From positions 27,461,001 to 27,525,000 of the forward strand of contig CM075676.1 in the NCBI GenBank assembly GCA_037962975.1: DNA of 64,000 nt, given 5' to 3'. The notes under the pieces are model-generated. The model saw nothing but the letters and a program-made list of their open reading frames with translations. It ran no database searches and was not told the origin of the DNA. The translations under genes and the position numbers were made by a program. Every line of letters starts with the position of its first letter. Within the stretch, counting starts at the first letter, position 1. The stretch comes from Clitoria ternatea (taxonomy: Eukaryota; Streptophyta; Magnoliopsida; Fabales; Fabaceae). Shown here in pieces: positions 22,180-32,365 of this stretch.

Positions 22180-22525
22180 GGACGTCGCGTCCAAATTAAC
22201 CTTGGCTTTGGTATAAAACCGGAAAAGGGAAGGATACTAACAAGACGTCGCGTCTAAATTAGTCATCCTTTAATCAAAATACGGGGTTAGAAACGGGAAG
22301 GGGATAGACGGGACATCTCGTCCCAAGTATCCCGTTCCTTGTGGTGATGGCCAAATAGGGGAAAATCAACAAGACGTCACGTCTAAATTGATTTTCATGG
22401 AATTTAATCAAGATACGAGGCCAGAAATCAGAAGGGGATAAACGGGACGTCTCGTCCCAAGTATCCCGTTCCTTGTGGTGATGGCCTACTGGAAATAAGG
22501 GAAAATCAACAAGACGTCACGTCTA
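22180..22525. repeat. Six GGACGTCGCGTCC-type palindromes in the left LTR
   Basis: GGACG-TCG-CGTCC at 22180-22192, then AGACGTCGCGTCT, GGACATCTCGTCC, AGACGTCACGTCT, GGACGTCTCGTCC and AGACGTCACGTCT, at intervals of about 55-75 bp. Arm changes are mostly compensated so that the inverted repeat is kept. Confidence 0.88.
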
Positions 22526-22779
22526 AATTGATTTTTCATGGAAGTAGATAAAAATGAAGTTACAAAGGAAAAATAAAGAAAATAAAAATAGGAATAAAAA
22601 TGGGAAAGGTGGGCCCGACAGGATTTAAAGTCCTGCTCCTACGTATTCTTGAGTTACCAAGAAATCAGGGTTACGTAGCTCTTTAGATGTTTTTTAAGAA
22701 ATGGATGAACGAAATTTTCTTCTTTTTAAGTAAAACTTAAAAGTAAAGGACAAAAAAAAAGAAGACAGAAAAGAGGGGG

Positions 22780-23660
22780 GTAGCAGAAGCTACAAAAGAG
22801 AAACAGTGAGTTCGGGAAAGAGAGGGAAAAATGAGCGAAAACTAAGTGAGAGAAGAAAAAACTGAGTGGGAGAAGAAAAACCAAGTGGGAGAGGAAAAAA
22901 CTGAGTGGGAGAAGAAAAACTGAGTCGAAGAAGAAAAATCGAGTGGGAGAAGGAAAACCGAGTGAGAACGAGAGATACCGAGTGAGAGAAGGAAAATTGA
23001 GTGAGGACGAGAGATACCGAGTGATGGAAGGAAACGTACCAGAGTGTTCTCCTTTCTGAATTTCTAGTCTATGTTTCCTTGTCCCCCTTTTTGGTTTTCT
23101 GAATTTATTTTGTTTTCCGAGAGGGAGAGTGTGGGTGAGAGTGCTGGGACGGTGTAAAGGGTTTAGGAGGAGTTTGGACGGTGTTGATTTAGGGGCTGGA
23201 CGGTGTTGTGAGGATTTGAGAGGTGCTGCTCAGTGTTGTTTGAGAGGAGAGAGACTGTGAATTTGAGGAGAAGGACGGTGTGGGTGAGGGAAGGAGGGAC
23301 AGTGTTGGTGAAGGGAGAGTGAGGAACGGTGTGGAGATGGAAGGATGAGGACGGTGTGGAGGGGGAAGGACTGTGGGTGAGGAGAAAGTGAGATGCTGTA
23401 CGGTGTGTTGAAGGGAGAGTGAGGACGGTGTGGAGAGGGAAGGATGGTGTGGGTGAGGGAAGGAGGGAAGGTGTTGGTGAAGGGAGAGTGAGGACGGTGT
23501 TGGTGAGTAGGGCTGGTGTTTGAGAGGAGAGAGGACGAACAGTTTTAGGAAAAAGTGAGGGTGTTGGGTGGAGAAGGAGAGGGACGGTACTGTGAAGGGT
23601 AGAGGGCTGTATGGTTTTTGAGAAGAAAAGGACTGTGAATTAGAGGAGAAGGATGCACAG
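22780..23660. repeat. Purine-rich degenerate minisatellites
   Basis: 22830-23035 is built from ACCGAGTGGGAGAAGAAAAA units of about 20-22 bp. 23100-23660 is built from GGACGGTGTGGGTGAGGGA-like units. Almost pure purine on the plus strand, hence long meaningless ORFs on the other strand. Confidence 0.75.
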
Positions 23661-23820
23661 TGAAGAGAGAAGGATGGACAATGTGTTTTTAAAGCTGTGT
23701 TTCTTTTTTCTAAAGAAAAATGCTTCAGAGTCTTCTCAAAATGAAGGTTTCTCCCCCTTCAAAATCCAAACAAAGTGCCAACCTCGAGAATCCAACCCCT
23801 TGTGCATCTTCAGATGGGGT

Positions 23821-23828
23821 ACTTATAG
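23821..23828 (-). promoter_or_regulatory. Putative TATA box, left LTR of element B
   Basis: Reverse strand CTATAAGT in CCCCCTATAAGTACCCC. The same site lies at 41190-41197 in the 5' LTR. Confidence 0.5.
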
Positions 23829-24335
23829 GGGGTTGCCGAGTGCTTGGACAGCACAGGCTTCCACTTAGAGTGGAGGTAGCCTAGCCACTAACAGGTAGTG
23901 GGGGGACAGCGGCTAGTGGGGAATTTTTAATTTCTCCACTTCCGTCCCCTGTCTGCCACCTCCAGAATTCATGGATCCACTTGGGTGGTGGAATCCAAGT
24001 CAACATGGGCGAACAGTGGAAATAGGGAGCCGGTGTTCTCTTATGACTCGGATTAGTGCCTCAGTTAGTATACACCCATAGTGGGAAATAATCCGAGTGG
24101 AAAAGGTGTTGCTCATACACAAAAGATTGAGTGAAAGCTTTACTCGGTGTTACTTTGTCGGTCGGTGTTAGGTTGCTGTGAGGAGCTGGATGAGCAAAGA
24201 AATTCTGATTCGAACACTCAATCGGAACCGAGTGAAAAGTGACTCGGAACTGACTGAAGGGTGACTCGGAACTGACTGAAGGGTGGCTCGGAACCGCCTG
24301 AAGGGTGGGTCGAAACTGGCTGAAGAGTGACTCAG

Positions 24336-24565
24336 AACAAGTTCAAACGATTCAATCAGCACTGATTGAAGAATGAATCGGAACAAGTTCAAATGATCCA
24401 ATCGACACTGATTGAAGAATGACTCAGAACAAGTTCAAATGATCCAATTAGCACTGATTGAAGAATGACTCAGAACAAATTCAAATGATCCAATCGACAC
24501 TGATTGAAGAGTGACTCGGAGCAAGTTCAAATAATCCAATCGACATTTCCTAAAATTTTTACTCG
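24336..24565. repeat. 46-bp tandem repeat, five units, left LTR
   Basis: AACAAGTTCAAA (or close) starts at 24336, 24382, 24428, 24474 and 24520, exactly every 46 bp. The right LTR has the same five units from 41705. Confidence 0.93.
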
Positions 24566-25650
24566 GCTATGTCTCTGGAATTGAATCACTCGGAGAAACT
24601 TGTTCGGATTTGCTTGGGAGTCATTCAGTCGAGAACGACCCTTCCTTCACTCCATTCGGACACATTCATTCGGAAATCCGACTGGCTTCTCACTCGGAAT
24701 TGCCTTTAGTCGTCAATCATTCTATTCGGTTGTACAATCGGGAGTCGTCCTTGTTTCTTCAATCAGAATGGAACTTTGAGAAAATCCGACCATTCGGACG
24801 TATTTACTTACTTTTCAATCAGAAATGGTTTCACTCGGCAATCAACAGTTCGGATGCACTCACTTCGTCTTTACTTTCCAATCAGGATGATTTCACTCGT
24901 CATCCATCCTTTGGATGCATTCACTCAGAAACCGGCCTTATTCCCCACTCAGAATTCAGAACTCAGCTTCAACAATGCTTCCCACTCGGATGTGTTCATT
25001 CAGGAGTAATTTAATAGGAATCCGGCTTTCTTTTCAATCAGAATTTGGATTGATAATCAACCCTTCGGATTCATTCGGAGTCGGCCTTGTTTTCACTCGG
25101 AACAGCTTCAATCATCAATCAACTCTTCGGATTTATTCACTCGGAGTCGGTCTTTTTTTAATCAGAATTCGGAACTCTGCTTTAATCCTTCGGGTGCAAT
25201 CACTCGGAAACCGACTCTCTTCTTACTCAGGACTTGGAACTTGAGAATCTGGCCACCCGGATATATTTACTCGGAGCTGACCTTCTTTTCAATCAGAATT
25301 TGGGTTTTGAGAATCTGACCGATAGAAATTCCTCCCAGGTCTGAGCCTTGCTTTGTTCGAAAATACAGCTCTCTGCCTCAACTCACTCGGATGTGCTTTC
25401 CTTGGAATCTTCACTCGGGCTTAGTGTGAAACTTGAGAATCTGGCCGAAAGTGATTCATTCCTGGTCAGATCTTTCTTTGTTTGAAGAGGCATACTACTC
25501 GGAAATGCCTTGCCTTCGTTTTTTTTGGAAATTTCTTGAAGTCCACTTAGAATAGCACCCGGCTACGTCTCACTCAGGGACTCTTTACTCGGAAATGATC
25601 ATTTCGAGTCATCTTACTCGGAAATGATCATTTCCGAGTCATTTTTTATT
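24560..25650. repeat. CACTCGG/ATTCGG-rich field, left LTR of element B
   Basis: Many ACTCGG, CACTCGG and ATTCGG copies mixed with CAATCAGAA, irregularly spaced. It ends with a tandem pair TTACTCGGAAATGATCATT at about 25584-25640. It lies in U3, upstream of the TATA-like site. Confidence 0.85.
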
Positions 25651-25718
25651 TTTTTATTTTTTTTTATTTTTTATTTAGAATCCTTTTCACTTGGGCCAGA
25701 CCAAAAGAGGTGTTCACA

Positions 25719-25745
25719 GATGCCCCTCTTTACTTCTTTTTCACA
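25719..25745 (-). other. Polypurine tract of element B
   Basis: Reverse strand AAAGAAGTAAAGAGGGGCATC directly abuts the 3' LTR start TGTGAACACC. Confidence 0.75.
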
Positions 25746-26068
25746 AAAGAAACACAAAGCTTCCATGTTTTTGAAGTGAAAAGGAAGTAAAGATATGAAC
25801 ACCGATGTAGGGGTCAGGTGGGAGCTCTTGATTGGTTGGCAAACACGAGTCGTTGTGACCTTTTTCTCTTTAAAGACGAGCATTTTCCACATCTGTCTCT
25901 CTCTTTTTTGTTTTGTTTTTTTTGTTTTTTTTTGTTTTTTTTTAAATCTAGAAAAATGGAAAGGGGCGGTGTATCAGTTTAAACAAGAAGTGGTCAACTG
26001 GGAAGTATTCTTTGGATGACATGAAGCGAAAGGATTGTCTTTCTGTTAACATGAGGTGAGAGAATTGG

Positions 26069-26960
26069 GGGTTGATTCTCAATTGATCAGAGATGAAAAG
26101 ACTGGGGTTGACCCTTGGTCGACAGGAAAAGATTAGGGTTGACCCTCGGTTGACAAGAAATGTAAAAGTTGGGGTTGACCATCGGTTGACAGGAAATGTA
26201 AAAGTTAGGGTTGACCCTCGGTTGACAGGAAATGTAAAGATTGGGGTTGACCCTCGGTTGACAGGAAACGTAAAAGTTGGGGTTGACCCTCGGTTGACAA
26301 GAGATGTAAAAGTTGGGGTTGACCCTCGGTTGATAGGAAATGTAAAGATTGGGGTTGACCCTCGGTTGACAGGAAACGTAAAAGTTGGGGTTGACCCTCG
26401 GTTGACAAGAAACGTAAAGGTTGGGGTTGACCCTCGGTTGACAGGAAAGGTAAAGATTGGGGGAGCTAACAGGACGTCTCGTCCGAATTAACTCACTGTT
26501 GACAGGAATTGTAAAGGTTGGGGTTGACCCTCGATTGACAGGAAATGTAAAGGTTGGGGTTGACCCCCGGCTGACAGGAAATGTAAAGGTTGGGGTTGAC
26601 CCTCGGTCGACAGGAAAGGTAAAGACTGGGGGGCTAACAGGACGTCTCATCCGAATTAACTCACTGTTGCCAGGAAATGTAAAGGTTGGGGTTGACCCTC
26701 GGTTGATAGGAAATGTAAAGGTTGGGGGAGCTAACAGGATGTCTCATCCGAATTAACTCACTGTTGCCAGGAAATGTAAAGGTTGGGGTTGACCCTCGGT
26801 TGATAGGAGATGTAAAGGTTGGGGGAGCTAACAGGATGTCTCGTCCGAATTAACTCACTGTTGCCAGGAAATGTAAAGGTTGGGGTTGACCCTCGGTTGA
26901 CAGGAGATGTAAAGGTTGGGGGAGCTAACAGGATGTCTCGTCTGAATTAACTCACTGTTG
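26069..26960. repeat. 36-bp minisatellite with interspersed palindrome units
   Basis: The unit starts GGTTGACCCTCGGTTGACAG and ends AAATGTAAAGATTGG. It repeats about a dozen times from 26100 to 26460 at an exact 36-bp period. From 26461 it alternates with a unit carrying AACAGGACGTCTCGTCC plus GAATTAACTCACTGTTG, forming a higher-order repeat of about 95-170 bp (at 26472, 26639, 26734, 26832, 26930 and 26998). Later copies show the CpG sites decayed to TG or CA. Confidence 0.93.
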
Positions 26961-27034
26961 ACAGGAATTATAAAGGTTGGGAGATCTGAGGATTAACAGG
27001 ACATCACATCCTGATTAACCTGGGCCTAAAGGCT

Positions 27035-27590
27035 CGGGGTGATGCCCCGGTTTGACATGATTGAAGGTTCTTGGGGAACTGCCCCTTGAATGAAAGAGAA
27101 TGCCTGGGGGATGCCCCAGTTTGACATGACTGAAGGTTGTTGGCAAACTTCCCCTTGATTGAGAGAATAGACCTGGGGTGATGCCCCAGTTTGACATGAT
27201 TTGGAGAAATCTTGGGGGGAACTGTCCCTTAATTAAAAGAGAATAAATCTGGGGTGATGCCCCAGTTTGACAAGATTTGAAGGAATCTTGGGGAACTGCC
27301 CCTTGATTGAAAGAGAATAAACCTGGGGTGATGCCCCAGTTTGACACAATTTGAAGGAATCTTGGGGAACTGCCCCTTGGCTGGAACAAAAGAAATCTGA
27401 GGAGATGCCCCAGTTTGAGTTGTTTAAGAAGTGTAATTCTACTGGGGAAGGGTTTGGTGATTCGGGGTACTGTCTCTTTGGGTGAAAGAGAATGAACCTG
27501 GGGTGATGCCCCAGTTTGAATTGTTTGGGACGTGTAGTTCCACTGGGGAAGGATTTGGTTAGCATCTGTCCGGTAACCTTCATGGTTCCA
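27035..27590. repeat. Tandem repeat of about 70-76 bp with hairpin CTGGGG-TGATG-CCCCAG
   Basis: GATGCCCC starts at 27041, 27110, 27180, 27256, 27330, 27404 and 27505. Each unit continues TTTGACATGATTTGAAGG and CTTGGGGAACTGCCCCTTG, so it carries two GC-rich inverted repeats. Confidence 0.9.
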
Positions 27591-28722
27591 CCGGGGGAAG
27601 TACTTGGCGATTTGGGGTACCGTCCTTTAATCGGAAAGAGAAATTAGGGGTCCACTGGGAATGTGCCATGGGTTTGCTTAGTCTGGTAATGATTGAGAAC
27701 AGTGTACTGGGGTCCATTGGGGAATGTATGGCAGGTCCGTCGGAGGAGAAAAATCTGGGGGCTGTCCCAATTTGGGACATTTTAATGAAGGTAACTCCAT
27801 TGAGGAAAATGTTCTCCTATTGGGGAATGAAGGCGTGGCTAGCCTTTGATCACTGTGGGTCTGTTGGAAAGGTGATTCCACTGAGGATAACTTAACTTTC
27901 CCAGATCTAATTAGGAAGTACTCCAGTTAGGGAAGCTGAGTCCATTTTATGGTTCCCCTAGGGAGGCAAACTCGGTCGGGGTTCCCCTCGGGGATGAATG
28001 GTGAGTCTGCTGGGGAGAGTTTTGGACAACTACACGTCTCGGGGTCATGGGCTCTGGCCACCTCTTAACAGAGAAGCGTGAAATAAATTAAAACTTACAG
28101 GTGGACTCCCTTGGCGACTGGCTTTGAAGTAACTCACGGCCAAAATAACTGTCACTTCTGACTTCATTGAGGTTGCCTAGCAGAGTTGGTTGTGCTTATC
28201 TGAGGTAAGATCCGGCAATGGTATACACTTCATTCCCCACAACTTTGTGTTTTTGTCATTTTTCAAATTCAAAAATTTTCTTAAGGCAAAACTTGTTTAT
28301 TCATTTTAGTCATGAACACATGTAAGAAGAAGGAAGCATTTTATTTATGATCATCAGGTATGTACAGGTGATGAAAACTATACAAAAGATATGATATGAC
28401 AAGGTGCAAGGAATTGATGGTAAGGGTGAAAGGGAAGGCCTTTTAGATCTTTCATCGATTTCCTGAGAGCGACGAGATTCCGGGTTTTTTCTCATGATTT
28501 CCTGTTTATCCTCTGATTTTGCTTCCGAGGACGTGATTTGACAATGGCTTCGATGCCCTAGACTGACCTCCTCGTCTATGACTTGAAACGTCGACGTTGC
28601 AGTGTTGAATCTACAGGCTGTGATTTTGTCTAAGCTACCCTCTCGGGTTTTCGGCTCAACCAATCGCTCTAACTTTTGCCTAGGTCGCCTTTTCAGGTTT
28701 TCAATCTAGTGAGCCCTTTTTT

Positions 28723-30141
28723 TTACGCGTAGTATCTTTTAACTGCATCCGCGTTTATAGGCATCGGTAAATCTTCCCCATCCATGTTTGTGAGTATGAG
28801 AGCACCTCTGGAAAAAGCTTTCTTCACGATGTAAGGCCCTTCGTAGCTAGGAGTCCATTTGCCCCGGCTGTCTTTCTGAATCGGCAAAACCTTTTTGAGC
28901 ACCAAGTCTCATTCTTGGAACTGTCGGGGTCGCACCTTCTTTTCAAATGCTCGTTTCATACGCCTTTGATACAACTGACCATGACAGAGGGCAGTCAATC
29001 TTTTACCATCAATCAGATTCAATTGGTCATATCGAGCCTAGATCCATTCAGCTTCAACCAGTTTGGCTTCCATGATCACTCGGAGGGAAGGGATCTCTAC
29101 TTCGAAAGGCAGGACTGCTTCCATGCCATAAACCAAAGAGAAAGGGGTTGCCCCAGTTGAGGTTCGGGCTGAGGTACGATACCCGTGTAGAGCAAAGGGA
29201 AGCATTTAATTCCAGTGTTTGTAGGTTACCACCATCTTTTGCACTATCTTTTTGATATTTTTGTTAGCCGCCTCGACTGCCCCATTCATTTTTTGGCGGT
29301 ACGGAGAGGAGTTGTGGTGGGAGATTTTAAAGCTCTCGCAAAGCTCCTTCATCATTTTATTGTTCAGATTTATACCATTATCTGTGATGATTTGGCTCGG
29401 TAGACCGTACCGGCATATCAATTCTCGTTTGATGAACTTAACAACGACATTCTTTGTCACATTGGTGTACGAAGCGGCCTCTACCCACTTTGTGAAATAA
29501 TCGATGGCAACCAAAATGAAACGATGACCGTTCGAAGCCTTCAGTTCAATGGGACCAATGACATCCATGCCCCACATCGAGAAAGGCCACGGTGCTGACA
29601 AAACATTCAGAGATGACGGGGGTGCGTGAATATGATCAGCATATATTTGACACTTATGACATCTCCGAGCATAGGCAAAGCAGTCTGTTTCCATGGTCAT
29701 CCAGTAATAACCGGCCCTCAAGATCTTTCTTGACATGGCGTGCCCATTAGAGTGGGTTCCAAAAGGTCCTTCGTTAACATCTCTCTTGATTTTGTTTGCC
29801 TCAGTGGTGTCAACACAGCGAAGGAGGACAGAGTCATGGTTTCTTTTGTAAAGCGTATCACCATTCAAGAAGAAACCCATGGCAAGCCGTCGTAGGGTTC
29901 CCTTATCGTTCTCCGTAGCACCGTTGGGATATTCTTGACTCTGGATATACCTCTTAATGTCGTGGTACCAAGGTTTTCCATCTGATTCTTCTTTAACCAC
30001 TTGGCAGTATGCGGGCTCACAACGATTCTCTATCTCGATGAGAGGCATGTCATAATCATTTGAACATCGAAGCAAGGGTGGCCAAAGCGTCAGCCATTTG
30101 GTTGTCTTCCCGAAGAACATGGTGAAAGGAGATCTCATCAA
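28723..30141 (-). pseudogene. Integrase of element B (Ogre)
   Basis: Minus strand. The zinc-binding part (GTHSNGHAMSRKIL ... CHKCQIYADHIH) is followed by the core: GMDVIGPIELK, VAIDYFTKWVEAASY, IITDNGINLNN and the Glu region GAVEAANKNIKK. The C-terminal end (VLKKVLPIQKD ... GPYIVKKAFSRGALILTNM ... ADAVKRYYA) stops at 28723. Stops interrupt the frame between 28906 and 29206. The upstream end overlaps the RT frame in a different register, so a one-base frameshift separates them near 30060. In a working Ogre, RT and integrase form one polyprotein; the catalytic Asp-Asp-Glu positions remain readable. Confidence 0.9.
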
Positions 30142-32159
30142 AGTCCTTGATTATTTCTTTGATATGGGAGTGATAGGGAACCAGCTTGTTGTCCCTAGTT
30201 TCCCATTCGCCTTTCAACTGATGGATAACCAAAGCGGAGTCCTCGTAGACTTCTAACGACCTTATTTTTGCATCTAGTGCCGCTTGGATTCCTAGAGAAC
30301 ATGCCTCATATTCAGCAACATTGTTGGTACAATCGAAACATAGCCTGACGCAGACAGGGATGAACTCTTTTTCTAGTGAAATCAAAATGGCTCCGATTCT
30401 GTGTCCCAAAGCATTAGAAGCTCTATCAAATCTCAAAATCCATTTGTCTTTACTGCTGCCTTCTTCATAAGACAATGCCAGGATATCCTCATCCGGGAAG
30501 TCAAATGGCATTGGTTGGTAGTCACTTATGGGTTGGTGGGCTAAGTAGTCGGCCAAAGCGCTCCCTTTTATGGCTTTCTGAGTGACATATGTTATGTCGT
30601 ACTCGGTTAACAACACTTGCCATCGAGCAATCCTTCCAGTCAGAGCTGGCCTTTCAAAGATGTACTTAATGGGATCCATCTTAGACACTACCCAGGTAGT
30701 ATGACTCAACATATACTGCCTTAGGCGTTTTGCGGCCCACGCTAATGCGCAACAAGTCCGTTCTAAGACAGAGTATCGCATCTCGCAATCAGTGAACTTC
30801 TTGCTTAAGTAGTAGATAGCGTGTTCCTTCTTCCCAGTTTCATCATGTTGACCTAACACGCAGCCCATGGATTCGTTCAGTACCGTCAGATATAAGATCA
30901 GTGGCCTCCCAGGGGTTGGTGGTACCAATATTGGCGGTTCTCGAAGGTACTGCTTAATTTTCTCAAAAGCTGTTTGGCAGTCCTCATTCCATTGTCCAGG
31001 TTGATTCTTGCGGAGTAGCTTCAAGATCGGTTCACAGGTCGATGTCAACTGCGAGATAAACCGAGCAATGTAGTTTAACCTTCCCAAGAATCCTCTGACT
31101 TCTTTTTCTGTACATAGAGGTGGCATTTCTAGGATCGCTTTGACCTTGTGGGGATCTACTTCGATTCCTTTCTTGCTTATAATGAAACCCAACAGTTTGC
31201 CTGACCTCGCACCAAACGTGCACTTGGCAGGGTTTAATCTGAGCTTAAACTTCGTCAACCGCTCAAACAACTTCCTTAGGTCGCCGACGTGCTCTTCCTC
31301 AGTTTTAGATTTTGCAATGATATCATCCACGTAGACTTCTATCTCCTTATGCATCATATCGTGGAATGAAGTGACCATTGCTCTCTGATAGGTTGCCCTA
31401 GCGTTTTTCAAACCGAAGGACATTACTTTATAACAGAAAGTTCCCCACAGAGTGACAAACGTGGTTTTTTCCATGTCTTCCGGCGCCATTTCAATCTGAT
31501 TGTACCCAGAGAAGCCATCCATGAACGAGAAGATGGAGTGTTGGGTTGTGTTATCGACCAAAACGTCAATCTGCGGTAGAGGAAAATCGTCTTTAGGGCT
31601 GGCCCTATTTAGATCTCGATAATCCACACACATCCGTACTTTTTCATCCTTCTTCGGGATAGGAACTATGTTGGCTACCCATTGCGGATATTTAGCTACG
31701 GCTAAGAAGCCAGCCTCAAATTGTTTCTTGACCTCTTCCTTGATCTTGAGAAGTATTTCAGGCTTCATTCTCCGTAGCTTTTGCTTGATTGGTGGACATT
31801 CTGGTTTCAGAGGCAACTTATGTTCCACGATGCTATTATCTAACCCTGGCATATCCTGATATGACCAAGCAAACACATCCCAAAATTCCCGGAGTAGTTT
31901 AATCAATTCATCCTGTCGATATTTGCTTAGGCAGGTGCCTATCTTGACCTTTTTATCTCCCCTTTCATCCCCTAGGTTAATGGTTTTGATTTCCTCCTGA
32001 TGAGGTCGAATCTCTTTATCCTCTTGTTCCAACAATCTTGTCAATTCAGGCGAGGGTCCAAAGTCTTCCTCACTTTCCTCATAGGCGCAATCATTTGGAT
32101 AATCAGAGTCATGAAACAAAACCAAGTTCTTATCGTTCTCAGGGAGATCATTTTTGGAT
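30056..32159 (-). pseudogene. Reverse transcriptase with two RNase H domains of element B
   Basis: About 700 codons, open on the minus strand. RT blocks are KVRMCVDYRDLNRASPKDDFPLP, FSFMDGFSGYNQIEM, KVMSFGLKNARATYQRAM and the catalytic YVDDIIAKSK. A Gypsy-type RNase H follows (LYLTVLNESMGCVLGQHD, AIYYLSKKFTDCEMRYS). After a linker comes a second, archaeal-type RNase H (ILRFDRASNALGHRIGAIL, NNVAEYEACSLGIQAAL, EVYEDSALVIHQLKGEW, REDNQMADALATLA), known from Tat/Ogre elements. The usual Gly after FD in this second domain is Arg here. The first codons at 32159 follow the predicted splice acceptor; there is no good ATG. The frame ends at 30056 by a frameshift, not at the natural end. Confidence 0.93.
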
Positions 32160-32365
32160 CTGCATTTGGGTTATATTATAACAAATGAAAAAAGAAACAA
32201 GCAAGTGAAAGGTTCAAGAGACAAAGATTGCACAAAGATGAGGTAATAAGACTGGAATGTATTCATTAATTTTAAAACAAACAAGTTTTGCCCTTATTAC
32301 AAAATAGGTCCCGAAGCCTTGGGCATAGCAAGGGGACCACCAAGTTATGAAATAACAGTGATTAC
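32160..32365 (-). other. Predicted 206-bp intron between protease/G-patch and RT
   Basis: Minus strand. A GT donor (AGA|GTAATC, G at 32365) and an AG acceptor (AAATGCAG|ATCC, G at 32160) have a T-rich tract upstream of the acceptor. Read unspliced, the G-patch frame ends at TAA 32362-32364, two bases into the donor. Removal of 206 bases joins the two coding parts in register (phase 2), with no stop at the junction. A spliced intron at this position is a known Ogre property; use of these exact sites is predicted from sequence. Confidence 0.8.

Larger units (their letters stand above)
21826..25718 (-). repeat. 3' LTR of element B (left, 3,893 bp)
   Basis: On the plus strand it reads TGTCGCGAC ... 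GTGTTCACA; the element reads it in reverse. It contains the GGACGTCGCGTCC motifs, a GA-rich part (22780-23660), a TATA-like site (23821-23828), a 46-bp tandem repeat and a CACTCGG field. Confidence 0.94.
25746..28722 (-). other. 3' untranslated region of element B
   Basis: About 3 kb between the integrase stop and the PPT. It has no credible coding sequence and two tandem arrays (26069-26960 and 27035-27590). 27590-28240 has weaker related repeats (CCACTGGGGAA). A run of Ts lies at 25900-25945. Long repeat-bearing 3' UTRs are known from Ogre and other Tat elements. Confidence 0.8.

Noticed and set aside
24610..25244. Overlapping 77-134-residue ORFs in the element B LTR
   Set aside because: Chance ORFs in the CACTCGG field. 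They recur at 41938-42613 only because the LTRs are copies.
26087..26650. 187-residue repeat protein on the minus strand and 132-residue repeat protein on the plus strand
   Set aside because: The 36-bp repeat period is a multiple of three, so any stop-free frame stays open on both strands. It lies in the Ogre 3' UTR.
26069..27590. Possible CRISPR-like array because of regular 36-bp repeats
   Set aside because: The units are contiguous tandem repeats with no unique spacers, in a plant retrotransposon.
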